A stretch of DNA of 64,000 nucleotides from F1-120-MAGs238 sp964484185 (GTDB taxonomy: Bacteria > Planctomycetota > Phycisphaerae > Phycisphaerales > UBA1924). Location of the stretch: assembly GCA_964484185.1 (NCBI GenBank), contig CAZAEQ010000016.1, positions 1-64,000 of the forward strand, in the 5' to 3' direction. The translations under genes and the position numbers were made by a program. A model generated the notes under the pieces. It was not told where the DNA came from. It saw only the letters and a program-made list of their open reading frames with translations, and searched no databases. Shown here one piece after another: positions 52,418 to 61,342 of the stretch (positions within the stretch are counted from its first letter, which is position 1; each line of letters opens with the position of its first letter).

Positions 52418-53788
52418 TCACTCTCTCGAAGCAATCGCGAAAACGACAACGCTTCTGTAGCCATCAGCGTCGTACGCACGAACGCCAAAGAACGTGTTGT
52501 CTTTGCTGATCTTGAGCGTCTTCTCCGTCGCGAGTCCGACATCAATGCTGTATTCCCAGTCTGGTGCGGTGGTATCGCGCAGCATGATTTCGTATCCCTT
52601 GATGTCGGCATCGGCGCTGGCATCCCATCGAATGGTGGTATCTGTCGTCAACACCTTGGTCAAGAGCTTCACCTTTGGTGGCGGACTGGGTGCGTTGGCA
52701 AGGTGAATGAGCGAGGCGAGGTTCAACCGGGCAACGTTGGCGATGTATTCAGCATCAACGAACGCTGCGGTATCGCCGTACGGTTTTCCATCCTTCTCGA
52801 TGACAGTGGCGTGCTGGCGCGTGTAGTCCTCTGCGGGAACGCTGAAGCGAATCGCCGGGAAGCCTGACTCGTTAAATGCGGAGTGATCGCCGCCGCGAAG
52901 AAAGCGATCCTGGCGGAAGATCATCTTGGGTCGAAACGCCAGTTGTTCCCGCTCTGCGACGTAGCAGACATATCGAGCAAGCTGGCGCGAGGTTGAGTCG
53001 CTTTCCATTCCCTCGCCGCGAATCCGGGCAAGGTCTTCGGCGCTTGCGCTACGCGGGAATGCCTCAGAAAACACTCGAACAAACGTATTGGCCGCTGGCG
53101 AAGCGCCATTGCCAGAGAGCGCCGCCGCGCTGGTGAATGGAACAGATGGATCGCCCACAATGTCATTGTTGAGAACAAAGACCTGTGTGTACTTCTTGGA
53201 TGCTGCCAGCGCCTGGGCGTGAAACTTCGCGCCGACCAGTCCCTGTTCCTCGGCCGCACTGGCCATGAAAACAACAGTGGCATCAAGCTTTAACCTTGAT
53301 GCGACGCGCGCGCATTCCATCATCACTGTTGTGCCGCTGGCATTGTCATTGGCGCCAGGCGCATCATCTATCGGGTTCATCGTGTCGCCGTTGATGGAAT
53401 CATAATGGCCGACGACATACACCACACGCTGCGCTGCAGATGGGCTTCTGCCGGGAAGCGTTGCCACCACATTCACCACATGCGCCCCTTCTGGGAGGCG
53501 CGGCATCTTTGGGACATCAAACTCATCGAAGGCTACTGAAAGTGTGCCCGGATTGGCCGCTTCAAGCTGGGCGCGAATCCACTGTCTCGATGCCGCTGCG
53601 CCGCGGTTTGGGTCATCTTTCGACAAGGTGTGCCTGGTTCCAAAGCTTGCCAGCGTATTGACCACTTCGCGGCAGCGATCCGCGGAAACCCCTTTGATCG
53701 CCTCGGCCGCCATTGGTGGCAGCGGGGCGTTAGATGCAAGTCCGGCGATCGAACATACCAGCGAAGCAGCCAGAGAAGTAGTAAGCAT
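52418..53788 (-). CDS. Secreted M28-family metallopeptidase (aminopeptidase-like)
   Basis: A 456-residue secreted zinc peptidase. Signal peptide (MLTTSLAASLVCSIAGLAS), then the M28 domain: GHYDSI (His/Asp), DDAPGANDNASGT (bridging Asp), AAEEQGLVG (catalytic and ligand Glu), VLNNDIVGD (Asp), GGDHSAF (His). The C-terminal ~90 residues look Fn3-like (SADADIKGYEIMLR). It is shorter and more aminopeptidase-like than the M28 enzyme at 13382-15157. Confidence 0.92.
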   Translation of the reverse strand: MLTTSLAASLVCSIAGLASNAPLPPMAAEAIKGVSADRCREVVNTLASFGTRHTLSKDDPNRGAAASRQWIRAQLEAANPGTLSVAFDEFDVPKMPRLPEGAHVVNVVATLPGRSPSAAQRVVYVVGHYDSINGDTMNPIDDAPGANDNASGTTVMMECARVASRLKLDATVVFMASAAEEQGLVGAKFHAQALAASKKYTQVFVLNNDIVGDPSVPFTSAAALSGNGASPAANTFVRVFSEAFPRSASAEDLARIRGEGMESDSTSRQLARYVCYVAEREQLAFRPKMIFRQDRFLRGGDHSAFNESGFPAIRFSVPAEDYTRQHATVIEKDGKPYGDTAAFVDAEYIANVARLNLASLIHLANAPSPPPKVKLLTKVLTTDTTIRWDASADADIKGYEIMLRDTTAPDWEYSIDVGLATEKTLKISKDNTFFGVRAYDADGYRSVVVFAIASRE

Positions 53789-53830
53789 GCTCAGAGTGTA
53801 ACCACCTGAGATCGGTTCTACTCTTGCGGC

Positions 53831-54724
53831 ATGACTTCACACGGCCAGACTCTTCGTTCGCTTATGGACCAGGACTGCATCGCACTTCCCGGGGCTTTTA
53901 ACGCCTTGTGTGCGATGGTCATCCGCGATGCCGGGTTCAAGGGCTGCTATGTCTCCGGCGCTGCCACCACCGTCTGCGCTGGCGTGCCCGATATCGGCGT
54001 CCTCACGCTCGACCACTTTTCCCACCTCATCCGCGAAATCGCCGATGCCAGCGGCCTGCCGCTCATCGCCGATGCCGACACTGGCTTTGGCGAAAGCGAA
54101 ATGGTCCGCCGCACCGTCATCGATTACTCGCGGGCAGGAGCTGCCGGACTGCATATCGAAGATCAGGTTTTCCCCAAGCGCTGCGGCCACCTCGATGGAA
54201 AGAAACTCGTTCCAATCGACCACGCCTGCGAGAAAATAACCGTTGCCGCCCGCACAGCACGCGAACTCAATAACGGCTTCATCGTGTGCGCCAGAACCGA
54301 TGCAAAGGGCGTTGAAGGCTTTGACGCAGCAATCGATCGAGCGAAGAAATATGTCGAGTGCGGCGCGGACATGCTTTTCCCTGAAGGGCTTGCCACTGAA
54401 GATGAGTTCGCAAAGTTCGCAGCGGCAATGAAGGGTCAGAAAACCAAGTCGGGCCGACATTCGCCATACCTGCTCGCCAACATGACCGAGTTTGGTAAGA
54501 CGCCGATCATTCCGCTCTCACGATTCAAAGAGCTGGGATATTCATGCGTGATCTTTCCCGTCAGCCTACTTCGCACCGCAATGGGTGCGGTGGCGCGAGC
54601 GGCAGCACAGCTCAAGGCCGATGGATCTGTGCAGGGTTTCCTGCCGCAGATGCAGACTCGAGAGGAGTTGTATCGCACGGTGGGATATAAGCCCGGCGTT
54701 GAATGGGACTTCCCGATTCGCTGA
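53831..54724 (+). CDS. prpB: Isocitrate lyase/PEP mutase superfamily lyase, methylisocitrate lyase-like
   Basis: A 297-residue lyase of the PrpB type, which cleaves 2-methylisocitrate to succinate and pyruvate in the methylcitrate route of propionate use. The barrel motifs are visible: YVSGAATTVCAGVPD, PLIADADTGFG (metal-binding Asp) and the signature KRCGH. It also has GLHIEDQVFPKRCGHLDGKK and IVCARTDAK. Neighbouring genes give no prpC/prpD, so a related carboxyphosphonoenolpyruvate- or oxaloacetate-type lyase role is possible. Confidence 0.85.
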   Translation: MTSHGQTLRSLMDQDCIALPGAFNALCAMVIRDAGFKGCYVSGAATTVCAGVPDIGVLTLDHFSHLIREIADASGLPLIADADTGFGESEMVRRTVIDYSRAGAAGLHIEDQVFPKRCGHLDGKKLVPIDHACEKITVAARTARELNNGFIVCARTDAKGVEGFDAAIDRAKKYVECGADMLFPEGLATEDEFAKFAAAMKGQKTKSGRHSPYLLANMTEFGKTPIIPLSRFKELGYSCVIFPVSLLRTAMGAVARAAAQLKADGSVQGFLPQMQTREELYRTVGYKPGVEWDFPIR

Positions 54725-54727
54725 TAA

Positions 54728-55531
54728 TCACCGGGCCTTTACATCGCGAAACCAGCGTGAGTTTTTCGCCACGCGCGTTGCAATTGACGGCGAAAGCTCC
54801 TTCAGCAGCGGCGTGATCTTGAACCGAATCGCGTTTCTCAATCGCGAAAGATCTGCATTGGTTGCATCTTGAGCAGGTTTCCAGGGCTCCGGAACATGTC
54901 GAACCAAGCGCTCAGTGTCAATTCGCTCAACCTCCAGCATCGGTCGAATCAAGATAAGCTTGGAGTGCTCCCGATCGAGCAGGCGACTTGGTCGAATACC
55001 GACGAGTCCGCGCGGGCCAGCTCCGCGGATCAATCGCATGAGCACAGTCTCTAGCTGGTCATCAGCATGGTGCGCCGTCGCGATGAATCGGCAGCCGTGC
55101 TTGTCTGCCAGCTTTCCAAGCGCTTTGTAGCGTGCCTCTCGTGCATTGGCCTCTGCATTCCCGGCTTTGGCCCGGACTTTGACAGTTGCCTGCACGCACT
55201 TCAGCCCAACGAGTTTCGCCAATGCCTGGGTGATTCGCAGGTCTCTCCGGGCTTGCGCGGCGGGCCGCAAATCATGCACAATGTGGGCGATGATCAGAGA
55301 GGAACGCACACCGGTCGCTTGACAGGCAAGGGCCAGCACCAGGCCAGAAGAATCTGTTCCGCCTGAGCATGCAAGGAGCGTTGGGCGATCGGCATCGGAA
55401 TCACCCTTGGCGAGCTCCCGCCATGCTTTCAGAGCCACGCGGGCCGCGGGATCACGACGCAGTTTTGCCAACCATTCTGCTGGCGGCAGAGCAATTGTCC
55501 GATTGATTATGCGTGACGATGCTTTGGACAC
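54728..55531 (-). CDS. tilS: tRNA(Ile)-lysidine synthase
   Basis: TilS (267 residues) attaches lysine to C34 of tRNA(Ile2), changing its codon from AUG to AUA. The PP-loop SGGTDSS (residues 56-62), the IAHIVHDLR and RFIATAHHADDQLETVLMRL motifs are all present. It is a short, catalytic-domain-only form without the C-terminal tRNA-binding domains of E. coli TilS. The GTG start at 55531 has no clear ribosome site. Confidence 0.93.
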   Translation of the reverse strand: MSKASSRIINRTIALPPAEWLAKLRRDPAARVALKAWRELAKGDSDADRPTLLACSGGTDSSGLVLALACQATGVRSSLIIAHIVHDLRPAAQARRDLRITQALAKLVGLKCVQATVKVRAKAGNAEANAREARYKALGKLADKHGCRFIATAHHADDQLETVLMRLIRGAGPRGLVGIRPSRLLDREHSKLILIRPMLEVERIDTERLVRHVPEPWKPAQDATNADLSRLRNAIRFKITPLLKELSPSIATRVAKNSRWFRDVKAR

Positions 55532-55605
55532 GATAAGAGAATATCGTGTAGCATTGTGCGAGCGAGGATCGCTCAGGGACTATTTCACGCACGGAGGCTT
55601 CAAGC

Positions 55606-56325
55606 TTGTACTACGACTCACCTACTTCGACAGATCCAGCCTTAAACCAGCCAGTTGAGAATCTCTCCAGCGAGACTGGCACTTCGGATGGAACTTCGCG
55701 ACCTGTTCCAGAGCCCGAAGCCTTGACCAAAATCGACAGCGCTGCCACCAAAACTCCTGCCACACCCGGTTTTGGCCTGTCCGGCGGCCAGATGTTCATG
55801 ATGTTCCTCACGCTCGTCGGGGTCGTCTTGGTGGCGCAGGGTCTGCGCAAGAAAAACGCGAAATCAATGCCAAACGAGCTGGCTGAAATCGACTCGATTC
55901 GGCGTGAATTGGCGGCGAAGTACCCAGTCGACCCGCCAAAGCCTCGAGTGACTCCACAGACCCAAAGTCGTGAACTCGCCGCAGACATGAAGGAACTCAC
56001 CGATCGTCTTTCCAGCCAGCTTGAGGCTAAAGCGGCCCGTATCGAGGCACTGCTGGTCCAGGCTGATGCCCGCATCGTTGAACTGAAGTATCTGGCTTCG
56101 TCGGCCTCCCATGCCGCAGATGCTCCGGTAGCGAGAATTGGTGCCACCGAGCCGCCTCGTTCCTTGCGACTTGAGAATCCGGTCGACCCCATCCACCAAA
56201 AGGTCTACGACCTGGCAGATGCCGGTATGAACTCAGTTGAGATTGCACGCGTTGTTGGTCAGCCGACCGGACACATTGAGCTCATTCTCAATCTCCGGTC
56301 AACTGCACGATCCGCGACCCGCTGA
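55606..56325 (+). CDS. Membrane protein with coiled coil and C-terminal HTH-like segment
   Basis: A 239-residue protein with an acidic Ser/Thr/Pro-rich N terminus, one transmembrane helix (MFMMFLTLVGVVLVAQGL, about 67-85) and a coiled-coil-like helix (residues ~120-160). It ends with a compact helix-turn-helix-like segment (HQKVYDLADAGMNSVEIARVVGQPTGHIELILNL) resembling DUF2802/DUF6115-type tails. The start is TTG at 55606, set by an ACGGAGGC ribosome site. Function unknown; such proteins are possible membrane-linked regulators. Confidence 0.7.
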   Translation: MYYDSPTSTDPALNQPVENLSSETGTSDGTSRPVPEPEALTKIDSAATKTPATPGFGLSGGQMFMMFLTLVGVVLVAQGLRKKNAKSMPNELAEIDSIRRELAAKYPVDPPKPRVTPQTQSRELAADMKELTDRLSSQLEAKAARIEALLVQADARIVELKYLASSASHAADAPVARIGATEPPRSLRLENPVDPIHQKVYDLADAGMNSVEIARVVGQPTGHIELILNLRSTARSATR

Positions 56326-56541
56326 GCTTGAGATCGAATTTTGTTAGGTATCGCCGCCGTGGCCTAACATGGCCCGATAACAAAGAATCGCGAGAATTGA
56401 AATTCGAGCCCTGCCACAAGGACTTTTCGAGGTCGTGGCTCGGGTTTCCATAGACTGCAACTCAGTCCGTCGGGCGCATCAACCGATAACACCGAACACG
56501 CGGCAGCCGCCGTCGTATGCCAGGTTCACCAGGAGTCTTTC

Positions 56542-57354
56542 ATGGCCACTTTCGCAACCAGAGTTTCAACGGCCCTTGTGGCAACACTCTGCACCTATTC
56601 GACTTTTGCTGCAGCACCCGCCCCAGAACAGATCTTTGATAATCACATCAAGGCGATCGGCGGCGAGGCCGCGATTCGTGCGATTAAGACGCGGTACTTT
56701 GATGGGACGATGGAGAACAAGCGCAACAAGTCCATCTCTCGCATGACCGCGTGGCAGAAAGCGCCAAACCTGAGTTATGCCGAGGTGGAGACACTTGGGC
56801 AAGGCACGTATGCACAGGGATACGACGGCAAAGAAGCCTGGGCACAAGATGCCAACGGCGTTGTAAAGACGCTGACGGGCTCTGAGGCGGCGAGTGTCAT
56901 TGACTCCGCATTGATGTACGGCGATCTGGATTGGAAGACTCGCTACACCGAAGTGAAGACCATTGGCGAAACGACCTTTGAAGGCAAGGCGGCCATTGAA
57001 GTCGGCTGCAAGACTCTGGCGGGAACCGATCGCTCGATCTTCTTTGACCCTACGACGTGGATGCAGTTTGGAGTTCGCGAGACCGTGATGGGGCCACCAG
57101 GTCCAGATGGCAAGCCGCAGAAGCAGTTTCTCGTGACACTTTTTCAAGACTTCCGCGAAGTAGCGGGTGTGAAAACCGCCGCGAAATTCGTGCAAAAGCT
57201 CGGCGAACTCGAAGTTATTTCGGCGTTCAATACAGTCGAAGCGAACACCGAGTTGAAGGTGAGCTTTGAGAGGCCGGTCAGCGCAACGCTTCCCGAGCCT
57301 GCCCCTGCGCCTGCAGAAAGCACATCTGCGGCGACGAACTCTCCAAAGAAATAA
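56542..57354 (+). CDS. Secreted protein, LolA/outer-membrane-lipoprotein-sorting-like fold
   Basis: A 270-residue protein with a signal peptide (ending TFAAAPAPEQ) and a beta-rich body of the type seen in LolA-like or DUF4292-like proteins (QIFDNHIKAIGGEAAIRAIKTRYFDGTM, DGKEAWAQDANGVVKTLTG, and later FFDPTTWMQFGVRETVMGP). The tail is Ala/Pro/Ser-rich. The exact role is unknown. The ATG follows an AGGAGTC ribosome site. Confidence 0.75.
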   Translation: MATFATRVSTALVATLCTYSTFAAAPAPEQIFDNHIKAIGGEAAIRAIKTRYFDGTMENKRNKSISRMTAWQKAPNLSYAEVETLGQGTYAQGYDGKEAWAQDANGVVKTLTGSEAASVIDSALMYGDLDWKTRYTEVKTIGETTFEGKAAIEVGCKTLAGTDRSIFFDPTTWMQFGVRETVMGPPGPDGKPQKQFLVTLFQDFREVAGVKTAAKFVQKLGELEVISAFNTVEANTELKVSFERPVSATLPEPAPAPAESTSAATNSPKK

Positions 57355-57358
57355 GAAC

Positions 57359-58048
57359 TCAGGCTCGAACTCGTCGAATGGTTCCTTCGGCGAGAATGTC
57401 GCCGGCGTCATACACCGGCAGCGGCGAGTTGTCGCGGGTGACAAGCATGGGCGCTTCGCTGCATGCGAGTACCACACCATCGCAATCGCGAAGTTTCATT
57501 CGATGAATAATGCCGACAACCGCCTGGCGGGACTCGGGCCGAATTTCGCCATGCAGCAGTTCTTCGACAATAATGCGATGAAGCGAGTCGGCATCATCAG
57601 ACTCCGGCGCGTACACCTCGATGCCTTTGAGCCCAAGCGCTGTCTGGTAGCTCGCGCCAGTTGTGACCCATTTGGTGCCGAGAATCCCGATCCGCTTGCG
57701 CTTATCGGTTTCAATCGCCGCCGCAACAAGGTCTGTCATCGTGATCCAGGGAACTGGCGAGCCAGAGGCGGCAATATGGACACCGTGCTGAACCGCGTTG
57801 TCCGGAGTGACTACGACCTCGCACCCGCACTTGGCGAGGATCTCGGCCGAGCGGCGCAAAAGGCGACCAACTCCAAGCCAATCGTGTTTGCGAATCGCGA
57901 TCAGGTATTCTTCAAGTGGCTCAGCGTGCAGGGTTACGCGCGGGTGATCTGCGGGGCCCAGCAGTCGATCGCACTGACGCGACAACTGCCGATAGAAGAT
58001 CGCAGCGCCTTCCGGACTCACTCCCACTATGCCGATGTGTTTTGTCAT
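57359..58048 (-). CDS. Aspartate/glutamate racemase-family protein
   Basis: A 229-residue member of the Asp/Glu racemase superfamily (ATG 58048 giving MTKHIGIVG). The C-terminal half retains the second active-site segment VVLACSEAPML. The first active-site segment reads VVVTPDNAVQHG, where a Cys is usual (IPCNTAH), so the two-cysteine pair is incomplete. It may act as a one-cysteine racemase or carry out another reaction. An upstream ATG (58213) would overlap the divergent HscB-like gene. Confidence 0.78.
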   Translation of the reverse strand: MTKHIGIVGVSPEGAAIFYRQLSRQCDRLLGPADHPRVTLHAEPLEEYLIAIRKHDWLGVGRLLRRSAEILAKCGCEVVVTPDNAVQHGVHIAASGSPVPWITMTDLVAAAIETDKRKRIGILGTKWVTTGASYQTALGLKGIEVYAPESDDADSLHRIIVEELLHGEIRPESRQAVVGIIHRMKLRDCDGVVLACSEAPMLVTRDNSPLPVYDAGDILAEGTIRRVRA

Positions 58049-58114
58049 ACGGTTCTGGTAGTGTATCGTCCCGGTAGAGGCAATGTGTCCTTTGAAACTG
58101 ACCTGAATTTGAGC

Positions 58115-58633
58115 ATGAGTGATCCTTTTGACATTCTCGGCCTTTCTCGAAGCTTTGATCTCTCCATCGACGCAATCGAAAGAGCCTATCTTGCGCAGTC
58201 GGCTCAATGTCACCCGGACCTTATCGGTGACGATGACGAGGCCTCGCGGCGGTCTGCGGAACTCAACGACGCCAAGGCTGCTCTGGCAAATCCAGAGTCT
58301 CGTGCAAACGCATTGCTGGCTGTGCTGGGCGGTCCATCCAAAGAGCAGGATCGAACCTTGCCCAATGGGTTTCTGCTTGAGATGATGGAAACCCGGGAAG
58401 AGATTGAAGCGGATATCGCCAGCGGCTCAGAGGCGAAAAGAAGCACCTGGAAGGAATGGTCAGCACGCGAGCGAGAGCGGTATACCAAAACGGTCTCGAT
58501 GCTGTTCAAACAAACTCCGGTAGACACGTCGGAAATTCGAAAGCAGCTGAACGCATGGCGCTACATTGAGCGGCTTATTGAACAGCTTACGGATACAACG
58601 CCTGAGCAATCTGGCATTGAGGGCAATTCATAA
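58115..58633 (+). CDS. hscB: HscB-like J-domain co-chaperone
   Basis: A 172-residue J protein. The J domain (residues 1-70) has the HPD motif in AQCHPDLIGD. The C-terminal three-helix region (GFLLEMMETREEIEADIASG onward) matches HscB, which delivers the Fe-S scaffold protein to the HscA chaperone. ATG 58115 gives a normal start; longer frames upstream are antisense to the racemase gene. It overlaps the next gene by one base (TAATG). No isc/hscA genes are adjacent. Confidence 0.85.
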   Translation: MSDPFDILGLSRSFDLSIDAIERAYLAQSAQCHPDLIGDDDEASRRSAELNDAKAALANPESRANALLAVLGGPSKEQDRTLPNGFLLEMMETREEIEADIASGSEAKRSTWKEWSARERERYTKTVSMLFKQTPVDTSEIRKQLNAWRYIERLIEQLTDTTPEQSGIEGNS

Positions 58634-59904
58634 TGCCCCTGTCGAGCCTCATTCTTCTTGTTGCACTTCCACTCCAGCTGATTGCCTGCGCGGCTTGCGC
58701 AGCTTCAGAGACTGCGCTCTTTTCCTTGTCGCATGGTGACAGGGTACGACTGCGCCGCCAACTCCCGCTCATTTCCAGTGCGGTTGCAGTTCTGTCAGCA
58801 CAGCCGCGTTCGCTTATTATTTCGCTCTTGCTTGGGAACGCCGCCGCAGTTTCTGCATATCTTGCGGTCGGAGGCGTTCTTGCAAAATCGATCAAGGTTG
58901 AATGGCTGAGCATTGTTGCGACATTTGCCGTTCCGGTGGCGCTCATTATTTTCGGCGAGGTCCTTCCAAAAGCATTCGCGGGTATGCAACCGTACCGATC
59001 GGTTGTCTTGCTTGCAATTCCGGTCTCATGGTGGCACCGTTTGATAGGCCCGCTGCGAGTGATTCTCGATGAATATGTGGTTGCCCCCATAGCGAGAATT
59101 TTTCGACCGGCCGGCGCAAGCGAAGAACACCCGCTCACCGTTGATGAACTGGATGAGCTTCTCTCCGCAAGTCATTCCCGTGGTGCGCTGGATGAAACCG
59201 AGCAGCGATTGCTGGCTGAGGTGGTGGGACTCGGGTCGCTGCGTGTGCGCGATGTCATGATGCCGCGCGTGGATATCACGTTTTTGCCAGCAAGCGCCGA
59301 ATTCTCCCATGTGATTGCGAGCATACGCGACAGTGAACAAAACCGCCTCCCGGTTTCTCGAGGCGATGATCGCGAGGATGTGCTGGGCTTTCTTAATACC
59401 CATGCGTACCTCTCGGCCGTGGAGAGAATTGGCACCGGAATCAGCGTGACGAACTACCTGGACCCGGTGCGATATTTCCCCGAGCGTGCTCGCGTCGATT
59501 CACTTCTGGAACACTTCCGCCAGACCCAGTCGCACACAGCTCTGGTGGTCGATGAACGTGGTGATGTCGTGGGAATGGCCGAAATCGAAGATGCAGTCAT
59601 GCCTCTTGTGCGTGCCACAGGTTCACCAGCAGCACATGCAACCGATGTCAAGAAGGTCGGCAAGAGCAGTTGGCTGGTCAGCGGCCGCGTGAGTATCAGA
59701 GACTGGGAGACACTGCTGGTCGATGAATTCGCCGCAAGCGGGTCGCGAGTTTCAACCCTGGGTGGTCTGGTGCAGCTGAAGCTCGGACGACTTGCTCAGG
59801 TCGGCGATGAAGTAAAGCTTTCTTCCCTCAGAGTGCGAGTGGAAACGATGGATGGTCGATCCATCGACACCCTGCTCCTTTCGCTCGAAGGGGGGAACCA
59901 ATGA
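58633..59904 (+). CDS. CNNM/CorC-family membrane protein (DUF21, CBS, CorC domains)
   Basis: A 423-residue protein: DUF21/CNNM transmembrane domain (residues ~1-140, several helices and the FGEVLPKAFAG motif), a CBS pair (about 170-300, including RDVMMPRVDITFLP and NRLPVSRGD) and a CorC/HlyC C-terminal domain. Homologues export or take up Mg/Co or act in membrane-stress tolerance. It is translationally coupled to hscB (one-base overlap) and to the next CNNM gene (4-bp overlap). Confidence 0.93.
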   Translation: MPLSSLILLVALPLQLIACAACAASETALFSLSHGDRVRLRRQLPLISSAVAVLSAQPRSLIISLLLGNAAAVSAYLAVGGVLAKSIKVEWLSIVATFAVPVALIIFGEVLPKAFAGMQPYRSVVLLAIPVSWWHRLIGPLRVILDEYVVAPIARIFRPAGASEEHPLTVDELDELLSASHSRGALDETEQRLLAEVVGLGSLRVRDVMMPRVDITFLPASAEFSHVIASIRDSEQNRLPVSRGDDREDVLGFLNTHAYLSAVERIGTGISVTNYLDPVRYFPERARVDSLLEHFRQTQSHTALVVDERGDVVGMAEIEDAVMPLVRATGSPAAHATDVKKVGKSSWLVSGRVSIRDWETLLVDEFAASGSRVSTLGGLVQLKLGRLAQVGDEVKLSSLRVRVETMDGRSIDTLLLSLEGGNQ

Positions 59905-60893
59905 ACCCATGGGAGTATGTCGGCTACTGGGTGACAGGATTAGTGGGTCTTGGGGGCTCGGCCATGTGCAGTGGCCTTGAGACAGGCTGCTATACGCTCA
60001 ACCGGGTGCGCCTGGCGCTCCGGGCCGGAGCGACTCCTCCAGATTCAAGAGCGGTGATCCTTCGCGAAGAGTTGTCTAAGCCAGCGCGATTTGTCGCGGT
60101 AAATCTTGTAAGCAACAATATATTTGCTTTCTTTCTTTCGCTTGGAACCACGGCGGTTCTCACGCAGTATGAATTGAGCGACGTACAGCTCGCAATTCTG
60201 AACACTGCCATCGTCGCGCCGCTTCTCTTCCTGTTCGCCGAGGCCATTCCCAAGGAATTGTTTCGATTAGAGGCCGATCGTCTCACCTACCGTTTTGCCC
60301 GCATTTTGCGTGCGTTGCGCCTCGTGCTTACCTACATCGGCCTGGTACATTTGTTCCTGGCGTTGACTCGTCTGGTGGCCCATCTTGCCGGAGTTGAAGA
60401 GTCAGAGGAATCCCTGGGTGGGTCCAAACAACGCATCGCTGATCTATTGAAGGAAGGTCGGGCGTCAGGCGCGCTCTCTGAATCTCAGGCCTCTCTCGTC
60501 GATCGTGCGATCTCATTGGCGAATCTTTCGGTACGCGATGAGATGATCCCGTGGGCACAGGTCCGGGCCATTGGCATCGAGAGTTCGCCTGCCGCGGTTC
60601 GACAGCTCTTCGCCACGCTCCCCCACGCCAGGTTGCCGGTGACGAACAAGTCCGGTCATGTGGTTGGTATTGTGCGGCAGATAGATTTCTATACACGCCC
60701 TGATGCAACTGTGCGTGAACTGTTGCTTGAACCGGCCCGCCTGACTCCGGCAACCAGCCTTCAATCGGCGATCGACATCCTTGCCAAGAATCCTGCTCGC
60801 CTGGGTATCGTTGAAGTAGATTACACCCCGGTTGGAATGGTCACTGCGAAAGACCTGGTGGAACCGCTTACGGGCGAGTTGCCAGATCTTTAG
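59901..60893 (+). CDS. Second CNNM-type membrane protein (DUF21 plus CBS, no CorC domain)
   Basis: A 330-residue relative of the upstream gene with a DUF21 membrane domain (residues ~5-175; ETGCYTLNRVRL, LFAEAIPKELF) and a CBS pair (SVRDEMIPWAQV, RLPVTNKSGHVVGIV). It lacks the CorC/HlyC C-terminal domain. The start overlaps the upstream stop (ATGA). The paired genes may form a hetero-oligomeric transporter. Confidence 0.9.
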   Translation: MNPWEYVGYWVTGLVGLGGSAMCSGLETGCYTLNRVRLALRAGATPPDSRAVILREELSKPARFVAVNLVSNNIFAFFLSLGTTAVLTQYELSDVQLAILNTAIVAPLLFLFAEAIPKELFRLEADRLTYRFARILRALRLVLTYIGLVHLFLALTRLVAHLAGVEESEESLGGSKQRIADLLKEGRASGALSESQASLVDRAISLANLSVRDEMIPWAQVRAIGIESSPAAVRQLFATLPHARLPVTNKSGHVVGIVRQIDFYTRPDATVRELLLEPARLTPATSLQSAIDILAKNPARLGIVEVDYTPVGMVTAKDLVEPLTGELPDL

Positions 60894-60902
60894 GAAGTAG
60901 AA

Positions 60903-61334
60903 ATGCGACTTATACCTCAGTATGCGGCGGCAGTTCTTCTGGCAGTTGCTATCTGCATCGGCGGATGCGGCGGTGCCGCGCCGGTGCCGCCGGTGTTCAC
61001 CAAAGCTAATTACACCATGGAATCGGCGCGGAAGGCAGAGAAGGAATCGAAGAAGCCGCTCTTTGTCATGGCAACCGCAAGCTGGTGCGGGCCATGTCAG
61101 GAACTCAAGCGCGGCGCGCTGGTTGATTCGGAGTTGGCCGCGTATATCGAAGAAAAGACTCTTCCCGTGTATCTGGATGTCGATGAAAACGAAGGCGTTG
61201 CCGCCGAGCTTTCTGTGATGTCGATCCCCACCCTGTTCGTCATTCGCGATGGCAAAGTGGTTTCCAAGCTCGGTGGAGTTAAAACTGCCGCAGAACTGAA
61301 GTCGTGGCTTGAGGCCGCCGTTGCACAGAAGTGA
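60903..61334 (+). CDS. Thioredoxin-like lipoprotein
   Basis: A 143-residue protein with a lipobox (CIGGC, Cys at about 22) and a thioredoxin fold. The active site is WCGPC in MATASWCGPCQELKRGAL, and SIPTLFVIRDGKVV holds the cis-Pro. It is likely a periplasmic disulfide reductase or DsbD/ResA-type partner. It follows the CNNM gene by 9 bases and is convergent with the DUF1015 gene. Confidence 0.9.
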   Translation: MRLIPQYAAAVLLAVAICIGGCGGAAPVPPVFTKANYTMESARKAEKESKKPLFVMATASWCGPCQELKRGALVDSELAAYIEEKTLPVYLDVDENEGVAAELSVMSIPTLFVIRDGKVVSKLGGVKTAAELKSWLEAAVAQK

Positions 61335-61342
61335 TCATGCCA

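Noticed and set aside
57266..58114. N-terminal extension of the HscB-like frame through the racemase region
   Set aside because: This part is antisense to the racemase gene; the J domain starts at the ATG at 58115.
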